DNA of 64,000 nt. Origin: Paragonimus westermani (taxonomy: Eukaryota > Platyhelminthes > Trematoda > Plagiorchiida > Troglotrematidae). Under the pieces are notes generated by a model. That model was not told the origin of the DNA and searched no databases. It saw only the letters and a program-made list of their open reading frames with translations. Positions 49,041 to 61,404 of this stretch are shown here, piece by piece (position 1 is the stretch's first letter; each line of letters begins with the position of its first letter). The stretch lies in NCBI GenBank assembly GCA_008508345.1, contig QNGE01000106.1, positions 25,373 to 89,372 on the forward strand, in the 5' to 3' direction. A program made the position numbers and the translations under genes.

Positions 49041-49215
49041 TTGCTAATATACGACTGTCTCTTCACCCGTTTTAGGAGAAGAGCTTTACATCAGGAAGTA
49101 GCAAAATCGATATCAACGGACTCCTTTGTAGTGGCTCTACTGAGGCTCACTGGCTGCCAGGCTTTGCCGGATGTTATGTACAACCATAGCGGGTTCAAAT
49201 TCCCGGGCGCGCAAC
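49041..49215 (+). repeat. Possible tRNA-derived SINE-like segment
   Basis: GCGGGTTCAAATTCCCGGGC near 49.19 kb resembles a tRNA T-arm/B-box (GGTTCRANTCC), preceded about 70 bp upstream by a GTGGCTCTACTGAGG-like A-box region. No full cloverleaf could be drawn, so a functional tRNA gene is not claimed. Confidence 0.3.
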
Positions 49216-50533
49216 CACAGTTGTGAAGAAAATCACTCGTCTTTGACCAAGAAAAAATCCATCGAACTTCAGCGGCCCATGGTATCGATTGACTGTTCAG
49301 TCCTTCCGCTGCTAGTCATCAAGATGGGACACGGCAGCGCGTGTTCCGCACGGTTTAACGTGTTGTGCAGGCTGTTGTAAGGCAATAGACGGTGCCTCAA
49401 GAGGCTACCTACACTTGCTTGATCGAAGCCGGCAGAATCCTGGATGACAGACGTATGATTCCAGTCCACGATGATCCGGACGGTCCTTCAATTTTAAGAC
49501 CAAACGATCTGCTGACCCTGAAATAACACCCGGGCCTGCCATGCACTCGCGTCGCGCTGGTAGGAACGTGCGCAAAAGGTGGAGGGTGGTGAGTCACTTG
49601 GCTTCTATGTCCTGCAAACTTTGAATCTGGGGATATCCACCCTCACTCCAGGCGTATCAAAAGTGTACCAAGGTTGTACGAAACGTGAGGGTTCGATCAG
49701 AAGAGAATTGAGAACTGTATGTTTTCCCGGAGGATCGGATATTAGTAGCGTCGACAGGCAGTAAGGTTCAAGAACATAGAAACATGGTCACTCTACTGAG
49801 CTTGGACTGGAGCTGTCTTTTGACTGGATAAGGTTCAGCCAATAATTGTTCGCGCACAAGCCGCTGCAGACGGGATTATGGGCAGACCTGCGCCAACCAA
49901 TCCTACACGACGAGTAGTTGCTGCCAAATGCGTATATGTTTCAAACAGCCGAGTTGCGGGATGCAAGATCGTGGAACAACACAGTGACAAACTGCCCAAT
50001 CAAAATACGAGGGTACCTGTTGCTTAATATCAGTCGCAAACACTGTTGGTCCCCTACGAATAGGTGGTGTTTTTACTCCGACTTTAAGTTGCTCGGTGCT
50101 TCTCAGATTCCTGTCCTGATTCTTCTCAATGGGGTAGCTCGGTTTTTGATTTAACATCAGAGAACAAAAGGAAGCCAACGTGCAGCTTTTAAGGTTGTTC
50201 ATCAAGCGTTCTTGCAATTGTTTTTCTCCGGAGCAGTTGGGCATGACGGAAGACACACGAGTGCCAGCGCGTGGAAAATATAGGGGCAAAAGTTCGATGG
50301 TTCCTCACTGTTGAGGAGTCTGTCCCAACGATTGAAATAATACCGGTTGAAGATGGAGGCAGACAGATTCTGGGGAATTTGATTTTTTCGGCAATGAAGA
50401 CAAGAATGACCTGGGCACGGTGATCAATAGATTAGAATGTTTATGTCTGGGGCAGGCAAACGAAACTTCCATGTGAGGGCACTCAAGGAAGTGGCATGGA
50501 CTTGCAATTTTTGTAAGTGCATGAGAAATATAC

Positions 50534-50536
<3 letters not shown>
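49216..50536. other. Unassigned stretch
   Basis: No gene recognised on either strand. Confidence 0.35.

Positions 50537-50605
<69 letters not shown>
50537..50605. repeat. ATT trinucleotide microsatellite
   Basis: About 23 ATT units. It is preceded by ATATACC, the same flank seen beside the short ATT run at 63.46 kb. Confidence 0.95.
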
Positions 50606-50608
<3 letters not shown>

Positions 50609-53600
50609 AGGACAGTTCCGTGCGCTATCGGATGTAGTAATTGCGCCCCTCCTTATAGCACTGCTTTAATCCTTTCAGTGGAAACGTTCCATCCGCATCA
50701 GTGGAAGACGCAATGCAGGCATCAGTCTAAACACCAGCGTTCATAGCTTTCCTTACAGTTTCTTCAACTGGACCGAAACCCTTCTACTTTTTTTCAATCA
50801 TCTAGTTTGGTATCAAAGTGTGAAGATGTTCTCAAAAGCTAACCCACCAAGTGAATTTCATTTGTCCCCCTTTACTCTCTCATTCAGAGACCACAAAAAC
50901 CGAGAAGTATCAGTGTCACATGGTGAAACCGAAAACTGGAGAATAACATCTTTGATCACCCTAATCAACACTTCAGTGAAGTCTCAATGGTACTTTCAGC
51001 TGATTAATCGTTTCTCACTGAAGCTGAAAAATAGACTATGTTTCTTCGAGTTTGCCTATAAAACTAGGGACAACAACAAGCGTAGTTGGCTCCCGTGAAT
51101 TTGTCGGTAATCCATGGAACTTATAACCGAAAAGCTCGTAATCGTCAAGCAGGTGTGTGTTGCCTACTTCCACTGTACCAATGACATTACTGCACTCCTA
51201 CACAAGTCTTGTTTCGAACAGAAATGCACTTCCGAATACCCCACTCCAATGTTTTATCGAGAGTAAACCTGCCATTACGACGGTTTTCTCGTGACTGCAG
51301 TGGGTCACTCAGTGAGCTACCAATTTACCAGGGGCTGGATGAACTTTGTGTTCAACCGCTCTGAGTTCAATATAGCCATGGGCGTTGTAGGCCGTCTGAC
51401 CGTCTCTCGATGGGTCTACTGACGTCGGAAGTTAACACCGCCCACAGACGCTTGTTCTGTCAAACCCCCAACTGCCTTCGGGGCGGTTTGCCTGTTGCAT
51501 CCCGTGCCATAGATTACTTGTGCCTCGGACTGAAATGTGGGGTCGGGGGGATGTTCTATTGTACTCGGTGCGTCTACTGTGGCTAAAAACGCAACGAATA
51601 CCCTACAACTTCTGGAAATTTACGGTGTTGAGAATGGCACATGGGAGTCGGTGTGCAGATAGCAAGTAAAATTAATCAGGACAGATTCGTGCCAGTTAAT
51701 TGATTTCGTGGTGAGTCAGAATAGCTCAACCTTGTGTTTTCTAGCTGGTTTGCTGTTTTTATCCTGGATGGTCTAAAATTAAAACACAAACTATTCCATG
51801 GTAGTTGTTGCAGCATCACTGTTTTGTCCATGCTTCATGGGTAGACCCAAAAGCGACGAATCATATGATCCCACCAACTAATGGCTATTGTTGACAACAA
51901 CAGTAAATCGGCCCGGCAGGTCCATTCCCAGCTTGTTTTGTAAGCCATTCTGTGGCCGGGATTTGAACGCCCAGCAGGACGAATTCGTGTTACGTGTCAA
52001 GGTGTTGAACTTTACCTACGTTGCCGATTTAATTACTACCAGCAGTACATATTGTAGTAAAACTTCTCTCAATTTCACACAGTGAGGATAGGTATCAAGA
52101 ATGTGATATCTTTCAACAGCTTATAGAGGTGCTGTCAAATATCACAGGAATTGTACTTATTGCTTAGTCAACTGAACCAGAGTGTTTGGTCCCCTGGCCA
52201 ACCTCAGCTATTTTGCTCCTCAGGTTCAGGCGGTCAGTCGCAGATATTCACATTGCGGCACCAGTTTACAATTTCAAATCGTGCGTGACGCCCGTGCCGT
52301 GCATCCGGATTGGCACATGAACCAAACAATGACAGCGAGATGAATATCCTGGAACAACAGAACCAACATAGAAGAAAGCAAAGCGTTGTATATCAAACGC
52401 ATTACGGTTATCACGGAATCATTGACTAACTATGTGACAGTTTATGACCAAAGAACGCGGCGAAAAATTAGAAACTAATGCACGCACATAACCTGCGAAA
52501 TGGTCGTTCTCCCCCAAAGCCACTGATCCTGAAACGATAATCAGACAGTCTGTTTGCGTTGTGATGTGGATGACAACAACCAACTTCAAAAAGCCAGCAG
52601 CAACTCGGTGCAGGTTTGAGGCATTCGCAACGTACGTCGTTCAGCCGTCTGACAAACCTCGGTCAAGATAACTAGTTAGAGATCTGCAACAAATTGTAGA
52701 CGACAGTTCTCCCCAACTACCCAAGTGTAACAACCTTTGAACCAGCATACACCTATTGGTTGCTCTTTGTGAGGGTGTCCGAGTTATAGTGTCTTGGTAA
52801 CTAGCAGGTCACACCTATATTCAAAATTATGCTGCTTCTGATGGATATCGCACAATATACTTCAACAAATCGTGTATCGTCCTGTTACTGAGTTGCTTTT
52901 AAGCTCACCCGCAGCCTGTAGAACCGAACGCAGCAGCTTTCATGGATCGCCGAACATCAGCATCCACGGAATATTTCACATCACCTCCAAATAGTCGGTA
53001 GGTCACAGCACTTTTGGTGATAGATGGGCTGTGGGTGGCGTGCTCGCACCCTACTAATCTTTCATCGTCTTGTCAGTGTAATTTTAATACCTCCTCAGGC
53101 TCATTCAGAAGCCAAACGAGTAGTTTCGGTGTAGCGTCAAATTCAGTATGCGTCAGGCACCGCATCGCTCCTTACAAATGCTACCCAATCCTGTTTTAAT
53201 GACGACTTTTAAGTAAGGCTATTTTCTAACCTGCACATTCCCACTCCGATTATATATGAACCTTACAACCACCTTCGTGATGGGCTGCGGTTAGTGAATA
53301 TACCTGTTTCTATGGTGATTTAGCGGACGGGCGCCGTCGTGTATCCAGCCAAATTTCCAGCGTCTACAACTGCTTTACCTCAAATAACAGTCCGCCTTAA
53401 TGTCTGCTCCACCTTCCAGTTGTACGAGATTTTTCATTCACATGGCTCTTAGAAGTCCGGTGGCCGACGCCGGTCTGGTGGATAATGTGACCTCCATTAA
53501 ACCACTGTTTCCAGCAAAACTGTATTTACGCACATCCAACATGCAGTATCTGTAAAGAGATTGGATTGGACAAAAGCATCGATACTAAGTCAACCACTGA

Positions 53601-53650
53601 TTCGCAGAAGTCTACGGCCAATCAGTGTCAAAAACAATAACAGACTTGTA
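50606..53650. other. Unassigned stretch
   Basis: No gene recognised. A minus-strand B-box-like GCGTTCAAATCCCGGCC near 51.95 kb may mark another tRNA-like short repeat. Confidence 0.35.
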
Positions 53651-53944
53651 TGTCAGCGCGGGGGCCAATCAGCACGGCACGCCGCTCTAGCATCGGATTT
53701 TGTTATAAAGAGCACCGAAGTAAAACAAGCTGTTTAAGTGCTTGACGCGTTGAAGCAAACGAGCTTCAAGCAGAGTCGAGCCGACCAATGAGAAAGCGAG
53801 AGCGTCAACACCAATTGTAATTCTTCATTTTACCGATGCGTCTAGTCTATAAAATCACCAATAAAAACTCAATAAACCGAGATTTGTTTTGTGCCACGAA
53901 GACTGACCTTTGCTTTCGTTCCGGAAGGTAGCGATTCTCAACAG
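53651..53944 (+). repeat. Possible solo LTR
   Basis: Begins TGTCAGCGCGGGGGCCAATC and ends near CTCAACA. Inside are CAAT-like boxes (ACCAATGAGAAAGCG), a TATA-like CTATAAAATC and an AATAAA (CTCAATAAACC), in LTR order. No second copy exists in the window and no duplication of flanking bases was confirmed. Confidence 0.35.
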
Positions 53945-55352
53945 TATCTGCCTGGCAGTCTTTTTGATAACTGCTGAAGTTGATCTGACTAACGCTTATC
54001 CGCATGTCCTTGTAGAGAAGAAAAGCATCATTAAGCAGGCGATGAATTCAACTTTTGCTGTTTTGCATGTTGAATTTTTAACCTACATAAACTCTTCGGT
54101 GTTTCAAAAGTGTGATACGGTAGTAACCTTGGAATATAACCAGCCTGCCTGCAGTGTGGTGTGTAAACTACTTCCTAAAATTCTAGTTGACAATGTACAT
54201 AAGATTTTCAGGACCTTTGCCTGCCATCTGCTTGCTGCATTCAACCGCGTTCGTTTGTCTGAATGCTTGCCGGCCTGCGCATGCCAATCGGGCTGCACGC
54301 ATACGTCTTGCCTGTGCGCTCGACGATAGACTACCGTACCTCCCTAACTCTTTTCGCGCATCGGTATTGTTAAGCACTATTTAGAACCTACTGTAATTAT
54401 CCTGTAGTTTACGCTGTCTCCCTCAACTATCCTTACTTCAATTTCGCGCCTGGCGTTTATTGCCTATGTCTCGGAAATGTCAATTCGCTACGCGTCTGTG
54501 TTGAAATACGATTCGGATGTATTTTCGTTCGCCCATAAGTAAATAACATTAACGACCAACTTCTCGGAAGATTATCACCCGCTGTAACATCGCCTCCTCC
54601 TAAGTCGACTGATTTGAGAGAGGACAATAACCAAAGCGGCCAACCACTAACTAGGCAGACATGTGTAGTGGCTACAATGAATATATTTTGATAGTCGCAT
54701 TCATCTGTACCGTTTTGACGATTTTGGTTTTTCCGCTTACTTTCGTTTCAGCGGAACTATCCATTTTGTAACATCAATCACGAAGCCAAAGTCACAACTC
54801 GATCCGTGCCTCGCTAGCTTGACGTGTTTCTATGCACGCTGTATTTTCCGCAGTCGATGTTCACACACGGGGATCAACGTGGTGGGTCTTTGTTTCCATT
54901 GTCGATCGGTTTTCGATAGCGAATAGTGACTGCGTATTATTCCGTCAGATCACTTCCAATACGTCATCGAGTTTTTGCCACATTATTTCACGGACTGTGC
55001 AACAGATTTTAGCGTATAATAAAAAACTTGCAACGATCTTTCAAATCCAAACAGCCCTAATATCGCACCCGCCTATTAGTAATGTACATTTCTCGGCGCA
55101 GTTGTGAGAAGCACTTTTAGGTGGATGCGATCATAGTGGATAATTACGAGAGATACAAATTACCAATCATATACAATGATACACACGAATATTCGTTAGC
55201 GACGAGAGAGTAGTCAGAGGGGCGATAATTGCAGTTTGAAAAGTTTGACGTTTCAACTGCAAACTAAAGTAGTTCACATTTCCGCAAGACGTAACCCAAA
55301 GTACATTATTCCGCACCATTTTATCTTCTATAAGTTTATGTATAAGCTATTT
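53945..55352. other. Unassigned stretch after the LTR-like segment
   Basis: A 139-codon frame overlaps the LTR-like end (53910-54329; non-ATG start, hydrophobic beginning, Cys-rich end) but has no recognised relative and is not called as a gene. Confidence 0.35.
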
Positions 55353-55920
55353 TAGCATGCAAACCGGCCGTTCTTACTCTAGCTGTCCGTAACACTTACG
55401 GACCAAATGTGGGGAAATGTGGAGGCACCGAGGAACAGTGTGTTCCCGAGGTGAGGGTTCAAACAACAGTCCCGTAGAAGGAGGCAACACAAACAGGCAT
55501 GAGCACACGACTTACACAAACGTAAATTAAAACGGCGCCAACAACATACCAGCACGCTTCGTTACGCGGTTCAAATTCAACTCGTGCGTGTTTGCTGGCC
55601 TTGGCTGCGCGTTGCACTAGTGTAACATGCAGGCCAGCCGCTTTCACTCTGACCGGCTGTGGCACTTGTGGCCCGAATCTGGAGCAATATGGAGGCACCG
55701 GGGAACAGCGTTCTTCTGAAGTAGAGGTTTGAACAACAGTCGTGAAAAGAGGAACAGTACAAACAAGCATCAGCCAAAGACCCAGTAAGCCACGCACACG
55801 ACTCACACAAACGAAAGCCAAAATGGCACCGACAACACAGCGGCACGCTCTGCTACACAATTCAAATTTAATCCATGCGCGCTCGCTGGTTTCGGTTGCG
55901 CGTTACACTAGCGAGTATCA
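55353..55920. repeat. Diverged tandem duplication, unit about 270-300 bp
   Basis: Unit 1 (55353-55622) and unit 2 (55623-55920) share ordered words: TGGAGGCACCG, GGAACAG, GGTT(T/C)(G/A)AACAACAGTC, ACACAAACG, TTCAAATT and TTGCGCGTT. The minus-strand frame open across both units is therefore internally repetitive (YVCVSRV/FVCVSRV). I regard the frame as a by-product of the repeat. Confidence 0.8.
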
Positions 55921-56828
55921 TGGTTCAAAGTCACACCGGAGGACATGTTCTGATGGAGAAAAAGATTAGTTTTCAAAGAACCTCCTACTTACTAGGTGTC
56001 AACCTCTACCTGTCTGAGAACGTTATCTTTGACAACGGACCTAATATCTGACGGAAAATCCTCTGTGTTGCCTTGTGTTACGCCACGCAGCCCTCAAACT
56101 GATCAAAGCTATCAATTTCAGGATAGATCTTGTACATTTAAACCTTCCACAGAACCAGGAAACATGTCTATAATCAACACGTAAAGGTGTCAATATACAG
56201 ATGTCCGTTAGTAATAACACAATCATCCTAGAACGCCCTTACTCCATACTTATTCATAGCTTGTCTGTGCTGTAAACCATCATGCAAAAGCTGAAGGTGC
56301 TGGAATTGTTTGAAAACAAGACATAAAACTTAACCTGTTCGTCTCATGACTATGTAAAAACCTTTTGTTGCAACTCCTTTTACTCCCTCTGACGGACCAC
56401 ACGGCAACCTCTCGGTATTCTCGAGCACAATTCGCATTCTATATACCGGCCGTACAGAGATAATCGACATCCCAATTTGGCCGTGATCGTATACTAGAGA
56501 AAGCTGATAATCGACCTATTCTCGTGCTATTTGATAACATCTGTTCGCGTATGGCATATACTTCAACAACTAACACGATGCCATTAACACCACATAAGAG
56601 GTTATGCCTGAATATCGCATGTTCCATTGTTTGTCAAAGCTCACGTAGTCAGTTTTACGTTCCCCCGTTTGTCACGTGATTTCGCCTTCCGTTCTTGGTT
56701 TCAGTGACACATCCTGTGCAAGCAAAAATTCCATCCCACCCGGACACTCAAAATCCCGCAATAATTAAGCATATCGCGATATCCTCAAAAATCTCCGGAA
56801 TTTGAGTGAAGAATTACGTCCGGTCAAG

Positions 56829-57250
56829 AGGTCCATCCGTTCCCCGCAAAAGTATGTGTTCCCACCTCCCCCCATCGTTGAAAAACTTTCTGCACATTCT
56901 CCCGGGATTATCTACAGGGGCTAATGTTGAACTTTCTTGACAATCAACCACTCCATCCTCAAATCACCTCTTTTTGGCACGACCTTGAGCATTAGGCCAG
57001 TGGTCACCTTGTGAAGTCTCAAGTGATGTGACACCTCAACTGCTTTATCGAATTTTGTAGATCCTGAGTACCGTCGTCTCAAAGGTATGTATCTCAAAAT
57101 TTTCTTCCTGAAGTTGAATTTTCACCTAATGTAATGTCTGTTTTGTTGCTCTATTCACATAGGTGACTCGTTGTACAATTTAAAATTTTGGTGTTCAAAT
57201 GTATATATTGCCTTAAAATTTGTACGTTGATCACGCTTTCCTGAGCGAAC
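56829..57250. repeat. Dispersed repeat family X, copy 1
   Basis: About 420 bp similar to 62995-63415: shared GAGGTCCAT, GTTCCCACCTC, TTTTTGGCACGACCTTGAGC, AGGCCAG, TCACCTTGTG and GACTCGTTGTACAATT, in the same order and spacing. Family not recognised. Confidence 0.8.
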
Positions 57251-58440
57251 TGATTCTCAATGACGATGTAGGTCACACGCACGACAGTTCGATAGTGGTG
57301 TTTGGGACGCGTGATCATCGTTACACTCAGCCTTGTCTCCTTTGGAATGGTCACGCTCAGGCGGGAAACGACCAAGGCGGTTAGTACTGACGAGGGCTAC
57401 CTTTGGCATGTAATTATATTGCCTGTTTCACACATTTGTTTTTTCAGCGTCCTTCAATTGCTTCATCGGTATGGGCGTCGAAGTTAGTGTTATTCCACCC
57501 ACTTGTTACAAACGTAACCTCAAATAGGCATATAGTAATTAGCACTCTCATTCTATCGGGCGCTGTTATTCTTCTAACACTCTAGATGGGGAAGTTCTAA
57601 AGGGTATTGTACATAACAACACGCTTTGCTTCATTTCCATTCTTGACGCTATGCCATCAAGGGTTAGTTCAGGGTTTCGGCGATTAACACACAAGTCCGA
57701 GGCTGGAAGCTAAGATACTCGGATCCAACTGTCTTGATTCACCCCGTGTCGAGCGGGCGTCTGTTGGTCCTAAGTGCAACTGTTGACAACGTGGCTTGGC
57801 AGTACCCCTGGGGATTACAACGAAGCAAATCACCTACTAAGGCTCTCCAAAACTTTGGACGCAACTGACCAAAAAACAACCGGCCCGTAGTATGTTGTCT
57901 TCGAACTTTCCATTTGTGAGTGCGAGAATTGATAACAAAATTCTAATCAGAAGGAAGCTGGTCTGGTCTCATCGATTGTGTGTATTTAGAGAAGCAAAGC
58001 TACTAGCCTTTCAGCACAAGCTTTGAAGGAGGACGATTCAAAGTCGTTCATCCTAGGGGGTGTGTTGGCGCTGAGTAGTTTGGGCTGTATGGCGACGGAA
58101 GCCAGCAAGAATATTAAAGTCGACATTTGGAAAAATTTTTGGAGAAATAGTATACCGAAGTTCACTGACCAACTCGGTTTGCTACGTCTTCCAACCACTT
58201 TGCTATTTATTTTAATTGTTGACAGTATTGATATTGTTTGGTTGCATGTCTTCACCCTCTCGTTTGCTCAGCTGTCCAAGGTGGCATTAATTGAAACTTC
58301 AGGCCGTTTGCTAGCTGGTTGGCCGTGCTCCGATTTCTGTCGTGCTTCACTTACGGTTTATTTTATTTTTATTTTCCCAGCCTACTTGTAACAAACACTG
58401 CCGTCCATTTATTCGGTTTTCTGGTTTAACTACTGTGGAG
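57251..58440. other. Unassigned; probable 5' LTR of the next element in its last part
   Basis: A 122-codon frame (58023-58391) is open but has no recognised relative. The segment ending at 58440 is followed directly by a PBS-like sequence, so it may be LTR. Confidence 0.35.
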
Positions 58441-58674
58441 AATTTGGTGAGCTGGATTACTACTAACTTCTCTTCCAGTATTCTTTTTCACAGCCCAATA
58501 CAACAGATTATTGAAGCCGAAACCTATTAATCCCGGTAAACCGTTTCTAATTCTAGGAGTCCACTTAACAATTCTATTCCTTCTTATATATATATATGTA
58601 AATTCTCGTCGGTTCTTATAGTATATATATGTTGATTTCCGCCTTATTTTGTGGTGTACTCAGAAGAGAAACCG

Positions 58675-59369
58675 ATGGTTGAAGTAGACACAACTACCGT
58701 TCCACAATTCTTAGGTATAGAACCTGCCTTGTGGTTCATGTACTTAGAGGCGAAGTTCCACAACCAGTGCGTTACGGCAGATCAGGCTAAATTTAGCCAA
58801 CTTTCGGCCAGGCTTCCCAAAGATTTCACGATGCAAGTGCGTAACCTCCTACTGAATTTACTCACCAAACATAGATACGAATCACACCGTATGATAGGTC
58901 ATGGCTACAGCAGCTCTTTGAAGATCTGAAGCCGAGAGACAAGCGACCGTCTGACCTGTTGCTTGAAATGCAACACTTGGTGGGCCCCTCGTCTATGGAT
59001 GAGACACTCCTTGAGGAGTTATGGATGCAGCGTCTTCCGGACAACACACAAGCTATCTACCTGGCAACCAAGTCTCCGTCCTTGTTGGACGCAGTACAAC
59101 TCGCAGATGGGATGCGAGACCGTTCCCGCAGCGCTTCCCTTCTCTCCCTTAAAGCAGTGACGAGTTGTACGCCTGAGATTATCGATACCCTTAACTGTTT
59201 AGCTCCACAACAATCATCCCGTCCGCCGCCAGATGATTGGCGCATGATTTGGGAGGAGATAGCAGCTCTTCGGCAAGATGTCACCCCACTTGGGACACTT
59301 TCCTCTCCTCATCAACGTTGGAGTAAGTCCTCACGTAAACGCCCTCTGGTATCCAGCGACTTGTGGTAG
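58675..59369 (+). pseudogene. gag of the decayed plus-strand CsRn1-clade copy
   Basis: First frame: LGIEPALWFMYLEAKF, AKFSQLSARLPKDF. After a frame change near 58.91 kb: QQLFEDLKPRDKRPSDLLLEM, LLEELWMQRLPDNTQAI. It ends just before a CHCC finger relic (LW-Y-H-x9-C-x3-C; the first Cys is lost). Homologous to the complete gag at 28.9 kb. Confidence 0.8.
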
Positions 59370-59479
59370 TACCACAAGCTCGGTATACGGATGGGGCGTT
59401 GCGTCGTTCCTTGTGAACACTTCAATCAGGGAACCCAAGCCAGCCCGTAGTGGCAAGAAACGCGGCCGGCGCCAACCCT

Positions 59480-59570
59480 AACAGTCGTCTCTTTCACGTA
59501 ACGGATTTAGGTTCGGGGATTGCGTTCCTGGTCGATACCAGGGTAAAAATCAGCTCGATTCCTCCATGAT
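59480..59570 (+). pseudogene. Protease active-site relic with mutated triad
   Basis: Reads LFHVTDLGSG, then AFLVDTRVKISSIPP; the retropepsin DTG triad is DTR. Flanking sequence is broken. Confidence 0.6.
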
Positions 59571-60039
59571 CCGGCAGGGCGACTCCATCCTCCTTACCCA
59601 TGTGTCGTGCCGCTAGCGGCACCCACCCCCACCTACGGTCAACGCTCACTCAGGGTGGACGTCGGTCTCCGGTGACCATTTCGCTGATATTCCGCAATCG
59701 CAGCCGCGTCCTCTGTTATTTTGCGGGTCGACTTTAATAAGTATTTCGACCCTGTGTTTGATACGCGAAGATTGAAATCGGTCTACTCAAGTGCAAGAAT
59801 CAGCATCAATGGTACCCGAGCATACTCAGAGACCATCAGTCCTCTTATCATTCAGCCTGAAACCCCTCAGCTTTACGCATCTCATTTCTAAATCTCCCAC
59901 GGCTCATTAGATTCATGTACTAGCATCATCCAGTCACTTCTACTTGCATTCACCACATTGGGACTAGCGGCCCACCAGTATCCTGCATACCAAGGCGCCT
60001 GACCTCGGACGAACTTAAAGTAGCTGGGGCGAATTTCGG

Positions 60040-61330
60040 ACACACGCTCAAATTAGGGATAATCTATCCTTCTGGAAGTCCACGAGCCTTTTCACTTCAC
60101 ATGGTTCCCAAGAAGTCAGGTGACTGACGCCCCTGTGACGGTCATCGTGCCCTTAACAAGGTCACGGTCCCCTATAGATAACCCATTCCCCACATACAGG
60201 ACCTGACAGCTTGCCTTTCTGGCAAAAGTGTATTCAGCAAGATTGATCTGATTCGTGCCCACCGCCAGATCTTAGTAGAGGAGAGGGATATCCTCAAAAC
60301 GGCTATCATCACGCCTTTCGGTCTATTAGAATTTCTTCAATTGCCATTAAGCCTTAGCGGCACTACATCAACCTTTCGGCGTTTCATCCACGAAGTATGC
60401 CAATGCTTGATTTCGTCTACCCCTAGTTAGATGGTATACCAATGACTAGTCCTTCCGAAGAAGAACATCTGCAGCACCCTCATTCCTTGTTCGCTAGGTT
60501 GTCTCAGCACGGAATAACCGCCAACTCACACAAGTGCGAACTAGGAAAAAGTAGCATGAAATTTTCACGTCACATTACTTTGCTTCCGGTATTTAAGTTC
60601 TGCCAGCACGGGTAGGTGCTGTCAATGATTTCCCTGAGCCGATATCTTACAGAAAGCTTCGTCGTCTTACCGGCCTAATTAATTACTACCGCCGATCTAT
60701 CTCTCACTGTGCGCTACTCCTGAAACCCCTCACGGACTTACTCCGAGACAGTACACGTAAATTAAATTTCACGAACGTAGCACGCACGGCTGTTGTAGAG
60801 CTTGAGAAAGCAATATCCAATGTTACTCTTCTGGCCCACTCAGACCCCCAAGCCTCATTTTCTCTTTTCATTGATGCTTCGAGTGTAGCTGTCGGTGCGG
60901 CACTACAACAGTTTGTCGACAAGTGGCAACCCCTATGTTTCTTCTCCAAACGCTTTTTATCGGCTGAATTCCGGTATAGCACATTTGGAAAAGGATTACT
61001 CGCTGTTTACCTGAGCATCTGTCATTCCCGCCATGCTTGGAAGATCGTCCCTTCTACGTGTTCGCTGATCACAAGCCTTTGGCGTATGCACTCGAATCTT
61101 TATCGGAAAGGTACTCCCCCATACAGATCAGACATGTAGACTGTGTCGCAGTTTACAGCATGTCCCAGGTGCTCTCAACCCTGTCGTTGACGCTCTTTCA
61201 CGCGTCCATGCAGCCTTGGTGACGCCCACATTCGTTGATATCAGTGATCTAGCTGCGGCCCGGGCGCGACAGCCTGATTTTCAAGTATCGTAACAGCGCT
61301 ATTCCTTGAAGCTACGCGCCATTCCACTGC
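60040..61330 (+). pseudogene. RT and RNase H of the decayed plus-strand CsRn1-clade copy
   Basis: Pieces in several frames: [44 protein letters not shown], then a ruined catalytic box (stop-LDGIP in place of YLDD), RLTGLINYYRRSI-like thumb, SLFIDASSVAVGAALQQ, LCFFSKRFLSAEFRYSTFG, FADHKPLAYALESLSERYS, then YSLKLRAIPLPNADG and TTGIPSPG. At least five frame changes or stops. The RNase H Asp residues are still visible. Confidence 0.82.
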
Positions 61331-61404
61331 CTAATGCGGACGGAGCCCTTCTTCGCGATATGACTACAGGTATCCCAAGTCCTGGTTTAACTATTGTGGA
61401 GAAT

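Larger units (their letters stand above)
58421..61404 (+). mobile_element. Decayed CsRn1-clade retrotransposon, plus strand
   Basis: A PBS-like TTTGGTGAGC at 58443-58452 is followed by gag, finger, protease, RT and RNase H remnants in order, ending at the start of the integrase region. A 23-bp sequence at 58421-58443 (CTGGTTTAACTA...) recurs with one mismatch at 61382-61404, exactly where pol similarity stops. The recurrence may be the end of a 3' LTR joined to pol by a deletion. Many stops and frame changes occur. Confidence 0.8.

Noticed and set aside
49041..49215. tRNA gene suggested by GGGTTCAAATTCCCG
   Set aside because: The T-arm-like box is present but I could not form acceptor and anticodon stems, so it is listed only as a possible SINE.
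53910..54329. 139-codon frame with a hydrophobic start and Cys-rich end, resembling a secreted protein
   Set aside because: There is no ATG at its start, it overlaps LTR-like sequence, and no family is recognised.
58023..58391. 122-codon frame with hydrophobic segments
   Set aside because: It lies where the 5' LTR of the decayed retrotransposon is expected and has no recognised relative.
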